Of a stretch of 6,128 nt of DNA, positions 1-6,128 are shown one piece after another. Position numbers and translations under genes: made by a program. Below the pieces are notes generated by a model, which was given only the letters and a program-made list of their open reading frames with translations, ran no database searches and was not told the DNA's origin. The DNA is from Gemmatimonadota bacterium (GTDB lineage Bacteria > Gemmatimonadota > Gemmatimonadetes > Gemmatimonadales > GWC2-71-9), in NCBI GenBank assembly GCA_029859185.1, contig JAOUDR010000189.1, positions 1 to 6,128 on the forward strand, written 5' to 3'. How positions within the stretch are numbered: position 1 is the stretch's first letter; each line of letters opens with the position of its first letter.

Positions 1-1325
1 TGCGGATCCCTGCGGACCAACTCCTCGACCTCCAACGCAATCTGATTCGCAGCCATGCGGCCGGGGTCGGGGATCCGTTGCCCGAGGACGTGGTCCGGGC
101 GGCGATGCTGCTGCGCGCGAACGTGCTGTTGCGCGAGACGAGCGGCGTGCGGCCCGCAATTGCCGAGGGGCTGGTAGCACTCCTCAATGCGGGAATCCAT
201 CCCGTCGTCCCGGAGCAAGGCAGCGTCGGGGCGTCAGGCGACCTCGCGCCGCTGTCGCACATTGGGCTCGCGCTGCTCGGCGAGGGCGACGTGGATGTGC
301 GCCACCCGGTGCGTGGTCGGACGGTGGCGGTCCGCCAGCGGGCGGCGGCCGCGTTGCAGGAAGCCGGAATCTCGCCGCTGCATTTCGAGGCCAAAGAGGG
401 CATCTCATTCGTGAACGGCACCCAGGCCCAGACCGCACTGCTCGCCCTGCTCGTGCAGGACGCGCGTCGCCTGTGGCGTGCCGCCCATGCCGCGGCGGCC
501 ATGTCGCTCGAGGCGCTGCGTGGGACCCCCGAGCCGTTCGACGAGCGGATCCATCTCGCGCGCCCGCACCCCGGCCAGATCGCGTCCGCGGCCCTGCTCC
601 GGGGTTTGCTGGCCGACAGCGAAATACGCGAATCGCATCGCGAGAACGACCCCCGCGTGCAGGATGCCTACAGTCTGCGCTGCACGCCGCAGGTGCTCGG
701 TCCCGTGCACGACGCCATCGAGTTCGCGGCCCGCACGGCGGAGATCGAGCTGAACGCCTCGACCGACAATCCACTCGTGTTCGAGGATGGGGTCCTATCG
801 GGTGGGAACTTCCACGGCCAGCCGGTGGCGCTTGCCCTCGACGTGCTGGCGATCGCGCTCACGACCTTGGCCGGTATCGCGGAACGCCGGGTCGAGCGGC
901 TGCTCAACCCGGACCTCTCACAGGGGCTGCCCGCGTTCCTCGCCCGCAACCCCGGAGTCGAATCCGGCTTCATGATGGTCCAGGTCACGGCGGCGGCGCT
1001 CGTGGCGGAGTCCCGGACGCTCTGTACGGCCGCGAGCGTGCAGTCCATTCCGACCGATGCCAATCAGGAGGACATCGTGCCGATGGGGATGGCCGCGGCA
1101 TTCAAAGCCCGCCGGGTCCTGGCGAACGCGCGCCGCGTCGTCGCGGCGGAGTTGCTGTGCGCGGCGCAAGGGCTGGATATCCTCAAGCCGCTGCGCCCGG
1201 GTGCCGGCGTCGAGCGGGTACACGAACGTGTCCGGCGTGCCGTCCACACGCTGACCGGCGACCGACCCGTGCATCCCGATCTCGAAGCCCTGAGCGATCT
1301 CATTGCGAAGGAGGCGTTGCCGTGA
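1..1325 (+). CDS. hutH: Histidine ammonia-lyase (histidase), 5'-truncated by window edge
   Basis: Histidase removes ammonia from L-histidine to give trans-urocanate, the first step of histidine degradation in the cytoplasm. The frame is open from base 3 and 440 residues are visible. The family is usually about 505-510 residues, so about 70 N-terminal residues, including the conserved early tyrosine, lie outside the window. Seen in order: LQRNLIRSHAAGVG at the start (His codon 54-56); the GSVGASGDLAPLSH block, whose Ala-Ser-Gly (231-239) cyclises into the MIO cofactor; FVNGTQA; VQDAYSLRC with the catalytic Gln, Tyr and Arg; SGGNFHGQPVA; and NQEDIVPM with the conserved Glu. Every active-site residue I know for this family in the visible part is present, so the enzyme should be active. 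Family members often read QDPYSLRC; here Pro is Ala. An in-frame TTG at 78 is internal, because clear HutH homology continues upstream of it. Phenylalanine or tyrosine ammonia-lyase is the alternative, but adjacent hutU and hutI favour histidase. Confidence 0.97.
   Translation, partial: RIPADQLLDLQRNLIRSHAAGVGDPLPEDVVRAAMLLRANVLLRETSGVRPAIAEGLVALLNAGIHPVVPEQGSVGASGDLAPLSHIGLALLGEGDVDVRHPVRGRTVAVRQRAAAALQEAGISPLHFEAKEGISFVNGTQAQTALLALLVQDARRLWRAAHAAAAMSLEALRGTPEPFDERIHLARPHPGQIASAALLRGLLADSEIRESHRENDPRVQDAYSLRCTPQVLGPVHDAIEFAARTAEIELNASTDNPLVFEDGVLSGGNFHGQPVALALDVLAIALTTLAGIAERRVERLLNPDLSQGLPAFLARNPGVESGFMMVQVTAAALVAESRTLCTAASVQSIPTDANQEDIVPMGMAAAFKARRVLANARRVVAAELLCAAQGLDILKPLRPGAGVERVHERVRRAVHTLTGDRPVHPDLEALSDLIAKEALP
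1308..1314 (+). promoter_or_regulatory. Ribosome binding site of hutU, with GTGA stop/start overlap
   Basis: AAGGAGG, a near-perfect anti-16S match, sits inside the last codons of hutH, seven bases before the GTG at 1322. The GTG shares bases with the hutH stop TGA (1323-1325), the classic arrangement for translational coupling. This decides the hutU start, since the next in-frame GTG (1385) would cut into conserved urocanase sequence. Confidence 0.85.
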
Positions 1326-2989
1326 CGGCGACCGCCCGTACCGTCCGCGCGCCGCGCGGGACAGCGCGTTCGTGCCGCGGCTGGGTGCAGGAGGCGGCGC
1401 TCCGCATGCTGATGAACAACCTCGATCCGGACGTGGCGGAGCGGCCGGATGACCTGGTCGTGTATGGCGGCACCGGTCGCGCGGCGCGTTCGTGGGACGC
1501 GTTCGACGCCATCTGCCGCACGCTGCGCACCCTGGGGAATGACGAGACGCTGCTCGTCCAGTCGGGCAAGCCGGTCGGCGTGTTCCGGACACACGAGGAT
1601 GCCCCCCGGGTCTTGATCGCCAACGCGAATCTGGTGGGACGCTGGGCCACCTGGGAGCGGTTCCGCGAGCTCGAGCGCCAGGGACTCATCATGTTCGGTC
1701 AGATGACGGCCGGGAGTTGGATCTACATCGGCACGCAGGGGATTCTCCAGGGCACGTACGAGACCTTCGGATCGGTCGGGCGGCGCCACTTTGCGGGGTC
1801 GCTGGCGGGTCGGGCCGTCCTGACCGGTGGGCTGGGCGGCATGGGCGGCGCCCAGCCGCTCGCGGCGACGATGAACGGGGCCGTGATGCTGGCGGTCGAG
1901 GTCGATCCGCAGCGCATCCAGCGCCGGCTCGAGACCCGCTACCTCGACGTGGCGACGGAGTCGCTCGACGAGGCGCTGGCCAAGGTCGATGAGGCTCGCG
2001 GGGCGAAGCGGGCACTCAGCGTGGGCCTGCTGGGCAACTGCGCCGACGTGGTGCCCGAGCTGGCACGGCGTGGTTGGGTCCCTGACATCCTCACCGACCA
2101 GACGTCGGCGCATGACCCGCTCAACGGGTACGTGCCGGCCGGGTTGTCGGTGGATGAGGCCGCCGCGTTGCGCGGCTCCGACCCCGAGGAATACCTCCGG
2201 CGGGCGCGCGCCTCGATTGCCGAGCACGTGCGCGGCATGCTGGCGCTGCAGCGGGCCGGGGCTGTCACCTTCGACTACGGGAACAACATCCGCACCGAGG
2301 CGCTCGACGCCGGCGTGACGGAGGCGTTCGACATTCCCGGATTCGTGCCCGAGTACATCCGCCCGCTGTTTTGCGAAGGGAAGGGGCCGTTTCGCTGGGC
2401 GGCGCTGTCGGGTGACCCGGCGGACCTCTTCCGGACGGACGACCTGGTACTCCAGCTGTTTCCCAACGACGAGCACCTGGTCAACTGGATCCGGCTCGCC
2501 CGAGAACGCGTGGCGTTTCAGGGTCTGCCGGCGCGGATCTGCTGGTTGGGTCAGGGCGAGCGGGCCCGGTTCGGGCTCGCGTTGAACGATCTCGTCCGAA
2601 CGGGCGAGATCACGGCGCCAATCGTGATTGGGCGTGACCACCTCGATACGGGGTCCGTCGCTTCGCCGTTCCGGGAAACGGAGGCCATGCTGGACGGCTC
2701 GGACGCGATTGCCGATTGGCCGATCCTCAACGCGCTGCTCAACACGGCGTCCGGGGCGTCGTGGGTGTCATTCCATCACGGCGGCGGAGTCGGCATCGGC
2801 AACAGCCTCCATGCGGGGCAGGTGATCGTCGCTGACGGCTCGGACGGCGCCGCGCGTCGGTTGGAGCGTGTCCTCACCAACGATCCGGGCATCGGCGTGG
2901 CGCGCCACGCCGATGCCGGGTACGACCTCGCCGTGGCGACCGCCGAGCGCCACGGCATCCGACTGCCGATGCGCGAGGGGGGACGCTGA
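1322..2989 (+). CDS. hutU: Urocanate hydratase (urocanase)
   Basis: Urocanase adds water to urocanate to form 4-imidazolone-5-propionate, using tightly bound NAD+ as an electrophile; it acts in the cytoplasm as the second enzyme of histidine degradation. The GTG start gives 555 residues, the normal family length (about 550-560). Conserved blocks in order: RAPRGTARSCRGW near residues 9-21, which fixes the start; LVVYGGTGRAARSW; MTAGSWIYIGTQGI; the glycine-rich NAD-binding loop GGLGGMGGAQP (169-179); DQTSAHDPLNGY (259-270); FDYGNNIR; the urocanase signature FQGLPARICW (399-408) with active-site Cys407; and SFHHGGGVGIGNS near the C-terminus. Nothing is missing or broken. The same frame stays open far upstream through hutH, but that stretch does not resemble urocanase and is a by-product of high GC. 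It overlaps hutH by four bases and probably hutI by four bases, so the three are expected to be co-transcribed and coupled. Confidence 0.98.
   Translation: MTATARTVRAPRGTARSCRGWVQEAALRMLMNNLDPDVAERPDDLVVYGGTGRAARSWDAFDAICRTLRTLGNDETLLVQSGKPVGVFRTHEDAPRVLIANANLVGRWATWERFRELERQGLIMFGQMTAGSWIYIGTQGILQGTYETFGSVGRRHFAGSLAGRAVLTGGLGGMGGAQPLAATMNGAVMLAVEVDPQRIQRRLETRYLDVATESLDEALAKVDEARGAKRALSVGLLGNCADVVPELARRGWVPDILTDQTSAHDPLNGYVPAGLSVDEAAALRGSDPEEYLRRARASIAEHVRGMLALQRAGAVTFDYGNNIRTEALDAGVTEAFDIPGFVPEYIRPLFCEGKGPFRWAALSGDPADLFRTDDLVLQLFPNDEHLVNWIRLARERVAFQGLPARICWLGQGERARFGLALNDLVRTGEITAPIVIGRDHLDTGSVASPFRETEAMLDGSDAIADWPILNALLNTASGASWVSFHHGGGVGIGNSLHAGQVIVADGSDGAARRLERVLTNDPGIGVARHADAGYDLAVATAERHGIRLPMREGGR
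2975..2983 (+). promoter_or_regulatory. Ribosome binding site of hutI, supports a CTG start
   Basis: A purine-only run (GAGGGGGGA) lies within the final hutU codons. Its GAGG (2975-2978) is seven bases before the CTG at 2986, the same spacing as the hutU site. The later GTG at 3019 has no comparable purine-rich site at a normal distance, which favours the CTG. Confidence 0.6.
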
Positions 2990-4248
2990 GGCGGCTGTTC
3001 GCCGGCGCGACCCAGGTCGTGACGTGCCGCGGCCCGGCCCGCGCCCGTCGCGGCCCCGAAATGGCGGACCTCGAGGTCATCGACGGTGGCGCCGTGCTGG
3101 TGCGCGACGGCCTGGTCGAGGCGGTCGGACGGTATCGGGAGGTCAAGGACCAGGCGGACGACGCCGAGGTGATCGAGATCGACGGAGTCCTGTTTCCCGG
3201 CTTCGTGGATGCCCATACCCACGCGGTGTTCGGGATGGCCCGACTCGACGACTATGAGCGGCGGGCGCGCGGGATGGATTACAAGGCGATCGCCGCCGAG
3301 GGCGGGGGCATCCTGTCGTCGGTGCGCGACCAACGTTCGCGTTCCGCTGACGAGCTCCGTGACCTCACCAGCCGTCGGCTGCACCACCTGCTTGCCCACG
3401 GGACGACCACCGTCGAAGTGAAGTCGGGCTACGGCCTCGATACCGCCACGGAGCTGGGCGCACTGGCGGTGATCGGGTCGCTCACGGCGGGACCGCCCGC
3501 GGTGGTGCCGACCTTTCTCGGCGCCCACGAGGTCCCACTCGAGTACCGCAGTCGGCGCGAGGACTACGTCCGGCTGGTGATTGACGAGATGCTCCCCGCC
3601 GTGGCCGAGCAGGGCATCGCCCGGTTTTGCGATGTGTTCTGCGAGCCGGGGGTGTTCACGCCGGGCGAGTCCCGCCGGATCCTGGAGGCCGCGCGTGGTC
3701 ATGGGCTCGGGCTCAAGCTCCACGCGGACGAACTCGACGGCTCGGGTGGAGCGGAGCTGGCGGCCGCCCTCGACGCCGTCTCGGCAGATCACCTCGCCCG
3801 GATATCGGAGGAGGGGATCACCGCGCTCGCCGGGAGCGGTACCGTGGCGGTGCTGCTGCCGGGGACGATGCTGTTCCTCGGCAGGGCCGATCGGGCGCCC
3901 GCGCGGGCCCTGATCGACCGCGGCGCGGCGGTGGCCCTGGCCACGGACTTCAACCCGGGCTCGTCGCCAGCCGCGAGCCTGCCACTCATGGCCACCCTCG
4001 GCGTGTCCCAACTCCGTATGGTCCCCGCCGAAGCCGTCCTGGCGATCACCGCCAATGGGGCGGCGGCCGTGGGGGAAGCGGGAACGCGGGGGCAGATCGC
4101 GCCGGGGTTCCGTGCGGATCTTGCCCTGCTGGCCGTCCGGGATTGGCGCGAGTTGGTCTACTGGTATGGGTCGAACCTGGTGGCGGGTGTCTGGATAGCG
4201 GGAGCGGCTTGTCACCCTGCCGGTGCAACGATAAACTTCCTCGTTTGA
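2986..4248 (+). CDS. hutI: Imidazolonepropionase, probable CTG start
   Basis: This amidohydrolase opens the ring of 4-imidazolone-5-propionate to give N-formimino-L-glutamate, the third step of histidine degradation. Seen, numbering from the CTG at 2986: metal-site HTH at His77 and His79 in GFVDAHTHAVFG; MDYKAIAAEGGGILSSVR; TTTVEVKSGYGLD; FLGAHEVPLEY with His181; GLKLHADEL with His246; SADH with His269; and ATDFNPGSSP with Asp321. His77, His79, His246 and Asp321 are the expected metal ligands. From memory the B. subtilis enzyme uses His80, His82, His249 and Asp324, a constant offset of three, so there are probably no frame errors between them. Length is 420 residues, normal for the family. 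Between 2836 and 3019 this frame has no ATG, GTG or TTG. The GTG at 3019 would delete the first strand (LRRLFAGATQV) that HutI proteins normally have, so CTG 2986 is preferred and CTG 2995 is the alternative. Product identity is certain; the start is likely but unproven. Confidence 0.96.
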   Translation: MRRLFAGATQVVTCRGPARARRGPEMADLEVIDGGAVLVRDGLVEAVGRYREVKDQADDAEVIEIDGVLFPGFVDAHTHAVFGMARLDDYERRARGMDYKAIAAEGGGILSSVRDQRSRSADELRDLTSRRLHHLLAHGTTTVEVKSGYGLDTATELGALAVIGSLTAGPPAVVPTFLGAHEVPLEYRSRREDYVRLVIDEMLPAVAEQGIARFCDVFCEPGVFTPGESRRILEAARGHGLGLKLHADELDGSGGAELAAALDAVSADHLARISEEGITALAGSGTVAVLLPGTMLFLGRADRAPARALIDRGAAVALATDFNPGSSPAASLPLMATLGVSQLRMVPAEAVLAITANGAAAVGEAGTRGQIAPGFRADLALLAVRDWRELVYWYGSNLVAGVWIAGAACHPAGATINFLV

Positions 4249-4297
4249 GGCTGTTCCAAGTCTTTGGCATCTCACGATTTCCGAGGCGAGGCGAGCG
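4249..4297 (+). other. hutI-TPR intergenic gap, no clear terminator or promoter
   Basis: This 49-base gap is less GC-rich than its surroundings. It contains a weak inverted pair (CCAA at 4256-4259, TTGG at 4264-4267) that is too short to call a terminator, and no T-run. No convincing -35/-10 pair is seen. Its right end carries the GAGG repeats that serve the next gene. Whether the TPR gene belongs to the hut transcript cannot be decided from sequence. Confidence 0.5.
4283..4291 (+). promoter_or_regulatory. Ribosome binding site of TPR gene, supports a CTG start
   Basis: Two overlapping GAGG copies (4283-4286 and 4288-4291, GAGGCGAGG) precede the CTG at 4298. The nearer copy leaves a six-base spacer, which is good for initiation. 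No ATG, GTG or TTG in the right frame is available near this site. Confidence 0.6.
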
Positions 4298-6128
4298 CTG
4301 AACGTCGAGAAGCTCAAGCTCAAGGCCAAGAAGTTCGAGGACAAGAACCAACTCGAGCGGGCGATCGATCTTTACCTGGAGCTCTTTCGGGGGCTCGAGG
4401 GGAAGGCGGAGATTGCCAACGAATTGGCGTTGTTCAACCGTGTCGGCGACCTGTACCTCAAGCTCCAGAAGGTTCCCGAAGGCGTGGACATGTACGAGCG
4501 CGCCGCGAATCTCTACGCCGAGTACGGGTTCCCGAACAACGCGATCGCCCTCTGCAACAAGGTGCTGCGCAACGCACCGTCGCGCACGCACGTCTACTTG
4601 CGGCTGGCGCAACTCATGGTCGAGCGCGGGCTCATTGCGCAGGCCAAGCAGAATCTGCTCGAGTATGCCGAGCGGATGCAGAAGGCGGGGAAGACGGACG
4701 AGGCCTTCCGCGCGCTGAAGGAGTTCGCGGACCTCTCGCCCGACAATGAGGAGATTCGCCTGCTGCTGGCCGAGCAACTCAAGGGCGCCGCCCGCACGGC
4801 GGAAGCCCGGGAGCAGTTGGCCAAGCTGTTCGCCGAGGCTGAGGCCACCGGGGACAGGCGCCGCTCGCGCCAGACGCTGCAGAACATCAAGGCGATCGAC
4901 CCCGACTTCGATCCGGAACGCGCGCCGAAGGCCAAGGTCAAGGAGCGGCCCAAGAAGTCCGGCGACCTCGTGTTCCTGGACCTCGAGGAGGAATATCGCA
5001 CCGATCAGGTCGCGGAAGCCGCGGCGGAGGCGCCGGCTGCCGAGGAGCACGAGGCGGAGCAGTTCCTCATCGAACCCACCGCCGCCGAGCCGATGGAGCC
5101 ACCGGCCGCGGACGAGGGGTTGGTCATCGAGACCACGGCCATGGCGGGTGCGGACGACACCCTGGCGGTTGACCGCATCGAGGGGCTCGATATCTCGGAG
5201 GAATTCGCGGTCGAGCCGCAGCCTGCGGCGACGGGTCTCGAGATCGAGCCTACCTCGCTCATCGAAGAAGGAGCGGCGCTAGAAGAAGAAGTCGCGCTAG
5301 AGGAAGAAGCTGCGCCAGAAGAGGCAGCCGCGCCATCGGAAGAGGAGGCCGTACTTCCGGAGAAAGCAGCCGAGCCCACGTTGGTCGAGTTGCCCGAGAT
5401 CGAGGTCGCGGGTGCGGGCGAGGTCGAAGCCGGCGTGAAGCCGGCGCCGGTGGAGGCGTCGCCGCGGACCTCGTTCGAGGTTCCGGACCTCGACCTCGGC
5501 GACCTCGGCGACCTCGGGACCGAGGCGGTGGCCGAGGTCGCGGAGCTCGAGCTCGAAGACCTCGAGGAGATCGAAGTCGCCGAGTCCGTGCCGGCCCCCG
5601 CGGCGGCGGAAGCGGCGTATCATCCCGCCGACCTCTCGGCGCTCGAGGCTCAGGTCGCCGATGATCCGGACGATCCACAGCGCCACATCGTGCTGGGTGA
5701 GGCGCTCGTCGAGGCCGGCAAGCGGGACCGCGGTATCGAGGAGCTGGACATCGCGATGGCCATGTTCGAGTCGACGGAGCGGTGGAAGGATGTAGCCCGC
5801 ATCGTCGGCCGGCTGATCCGGCTGGAGCCGAACAGCGTCCGCCATCACCAGAAGCGGGTAGAGGGCGCGTTCCGGACCGGCGAGAAGCGCGAGATGGTGG
5901 AGGCGTACCTCGGGCTCGCGAACGCCTTGCTGCGCTCCGGGTCCGCCGAGCGGTCGGAGATGGTGTTCAAGCGGGTGCTCGAGTACGACCCGAACAACGA
6001 AGAAGCGCTGAGCACCCTCGCGAGCCTCGTACCCGAGGAGCCGGCGCCGCCGGTGGCAAAGGAGCCCGCGGCGGTCCCGGCCGGTGGCGGAGATTTCGTG
6101 GATCTTGGCGCCCTCATCTTCGACGATG
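4298..6128 (+). CDS. Tetratricopeptide-repeat protein with acidic linker, 3'-truncated by window edge
   Basis: No catalytic function is recognised; it is probably a protein-interaction scaffold. The frame is open from 4235 to the window end with no stop, and 610 codons are visible from CTG 4298. Residues 1 to about 205 are helical TPR repeats, recognisable by RAIDLYLELF, LFNRVGDLYLKL, PNNAIALCNKVLRNAP, VYLRLAQLMVERG, DEAFRALKEFADLSPD and LLLAEQLK. Residues about 206-440 are an acidic, Ala/Glu/Pro-rich, probably disordered linker. Residues about 441-578 are a second TPR block (HIVLGEALVEAGKRDRGIEELDIAM, ARIVGRLIRLEPNS, MVFKRVLEYDPNNEEAL). A new acidic tail with DFVDLGAL then begins (from 599). 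No signal peptide or membrane segment is seen, so it is probably cytoplasmic. The first usual start codon, TTG at 4424, would remove 42 residues including the first TPR helices, so the CTG with its ribosome site is preferred. I recall similar NVEKLK-initiated TPR proteins from Gemmatimonadota, of unknown role. Function in histidine use is not implied. Confidence 0.9.
   Translation, partial: MNVEKLKLKAKKFEDKNQLERAIDLYLELFRGLEGKAEIANELALFNRVGDLYLKLQKVPEGVDMYERAANLYAEYGFPNNAIALCNKVLRNAPSRTHVYLRLAQLMVERGLIAQAKQNLLEYAERMQKAGKTDEAFRALKEFADLSPDNEEIRLLLAEQLKGAARTAEAREQLAKLFAEAEATGDRRRSRQTLQNIKAIDPDFDPERAPKAKVKERPKKSGDLVFLDLEEEYRTDQVAEAAAEAPAAEEHEAEQFLIEPTAAEPMEPPAADEGLVIETTAMAGADDTLAVDRIEGLDISEEFAVEPQPAATGLEIEPTSLIEEGAALEEEVALEEEAAPEEAAAPSEEEAVLPEKAAEPTLVELPEIEVAGAGEVEAGVKPAPVEASPRTSFEVPDLDLGDLGDLGTEAVAEVAELELEDLEEIEVAESVPAPAAAEAAYHPADLSALEAQVADDPDDPQRHIVLGEALVEAGKRDRGIEELDIAMAMFESTERWKDVARIVGRLIRLEPNSVRHHQKRVEGAFRTGEKREMVEAYLGLANALLRSGSAERSEMVFKRVLEYDPNNEEALSTLASLVPEEPAPPVAKEPAAVPAGGGDFVDLGALIFDD
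5063..5254 (+). repeat. Degenerate peptide repeat x-I-E-x-T in the TPR linker
   Basis: Three similar hexapeptides occur at irregular spacing in the linker: FLIEPT (residues 256-261, bases 5063-5080), LVIETT (275-280, bases 5120-5137) and LEIEPT (314-319, bases 5237-5254). Each places a hydrophobic core inside otherwise acidic, low-complexity sequence. At DNA level they differ, so this is similarity of peptide rather than a recent duplication. It may be a short binding motif, or chance in a sequence of biased composition. Confidence 0.45.
5276..5350 (+). repeat. Imperfect 18-base tandem repeat coding Ala/Glu-rich units
   Basis: Three 18-base units and one 21-base unit encode ALEEEV, ALEEEA, APEEAA and APSEEEA (units at 5276, 5294, 5312 and 5330). 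Each begins GCG followed by CTA or CCA. The repeat uses CTA, GAA, GCA and CCA codons that are scarce elsewhere in this GC-rich window, which points to local duplication by slippage inside the disordered linker of the TPR protein. Confidence 0.75.
5486..5518 (+). repeat. Short GACCTCGGC tandem repeat coding Asp-Leu-Gly
   Basis: One GACCTC unit is followed by three 9-base units (GACCTCGGC, GACCTCGGC, GACCTCGGG), encoding DLDLGDLGDLG within the TPR protein's acidic linker. The copies are almost identical at DNA level, so they arose recently or are kept identical by strong codon bias. The length may vary among close relatives. Confidence 0.75.

Noticed and set aside
473..1321. Upstream extension of the hutU frame through hutH
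   Set aside because: It is open but unrelated to urocanase. The GTG at 1322, with AAGGAGG and the stop overlap, gives the normal protein length.
1064..2641. A 525-codon open frame on the minus strand
   Set aside because: It is antisense to hutH and hutU, Arg/Pro/His-rich, resembles no family, and arises from high-GC codon bias in the real genes.
3019..3021. GTG as the hutI start
   Set aside because: It lacks a well-placed purine-rich site and would delete the first conserved strand of the enzyme. It is kept only as a fallback if the CTG is disproved.
4256..4267. CCAA-GTCT-TTGG inverted repeat after hutI, as a terminator or operator
   Set aside because: A four-base stem without a T-run is too weak to call a terminator or operator.
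3627..4301. A + strand frame ending at TGA 4299-4301, overlapping the proposed CTG of the TPR gene
   Set aside because: It would create another CTGA overlap, but it is a shadow of hutI in another frame with Arg/Gly-rich low-similarity sequence. The overlap is taken as coincidence.
2776..4344. A 522-codon open frame on the minus strand
   Set aside because: It lies antisense to hutI and the end of hutU, both of which are fully supported by motifs. Its composition is typical of a GC-rich shadow.
4046..5050. A 334-codon minus-strand frame rich in Leu, Glu and Arg
   Set aside because: It reads antisense through the end of hutI and the TPR gene, whose + strand frame has clear TPR motifs. No independent ribosome site or homology was seen.
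5005..5379. Minus-strand Ser/Ala-rich frame over the TPR linker
   Set aside because: It is the antisense of Glu/Ala-rich coding repeats, and its low-complexity sequence is fully explained by the + strand gene.

Overview
The window is GC-rich (roughly two thirds G+C or more, with third codon positions almost all G or C). It is densely coding on the + strand and holds four genes: the 3' part of a histidine ammonia-lyase gene (hutH), complete urocanase (hutU) and imidazolonepropionase (hutI) genes, and the 5' part of a long gene for a tetratricopeptide-repeat (TPR) protein that runs off the right edge. No RNA gene, mobile element, CRISPR array, phage gene or gene-sized non-coding stretch was seen. 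The style of the TPR protein (N-terminus NVEKLK, then a family-like run containing LFNRxGDLY, PNNAIALCNKVLRNAP and DEAFRALKEFADLSPD) reminds me of a family I associate with Gemmatimonadota. That taxonomic assignment is from memory and moderately confident; the hut enzymes alone would not settle it.

Layout. Positions 1-1325 are hutH, cut at the left edge so that about 70 N-terminal residues are missing. Positions 1322-2989 are hutU, beginning at a GTG that overlaps the hutH stop (GTGA). Positions 2986-4248 are hutI, most likely beginning at a CTG that overlaps the hutU stop in the same way (CTGA). After a 49-base gap the TPR gene begins, most likely at a second CTG (4298), and stays open to the window end (610 codons visible). 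Its correct frame has no stop codon in the window.

How the genes work together. HutH, HutU and HutI are the first three enzymes of histidine degradation: histidine to urocanate, to 4-imidazolone-5-propionate, to N-formimino-L-glutamate. The four-base overlaps and purine-rich ribosome sites imply one translationally coupled operon. The enzyme for the fourth step (HutG, or HutF plus a deformylase) and any HutC-type regulator are not in the window. The TPR gene has no visible catalytic link to the pathway. It encodes two TPR blocks joined by a roughly 230-residue acidic, Ala/Glu/Pro-rich linker with internal repeats, and looks like a scaffold or protein-interaction protein.

I did not find a new biological system here. 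The points most worth a second look are the start codons (GTG, CTG, CTG; no ATG start is supported for any of the three starts visible) and the repeat architecture of the TPR protein's linker.
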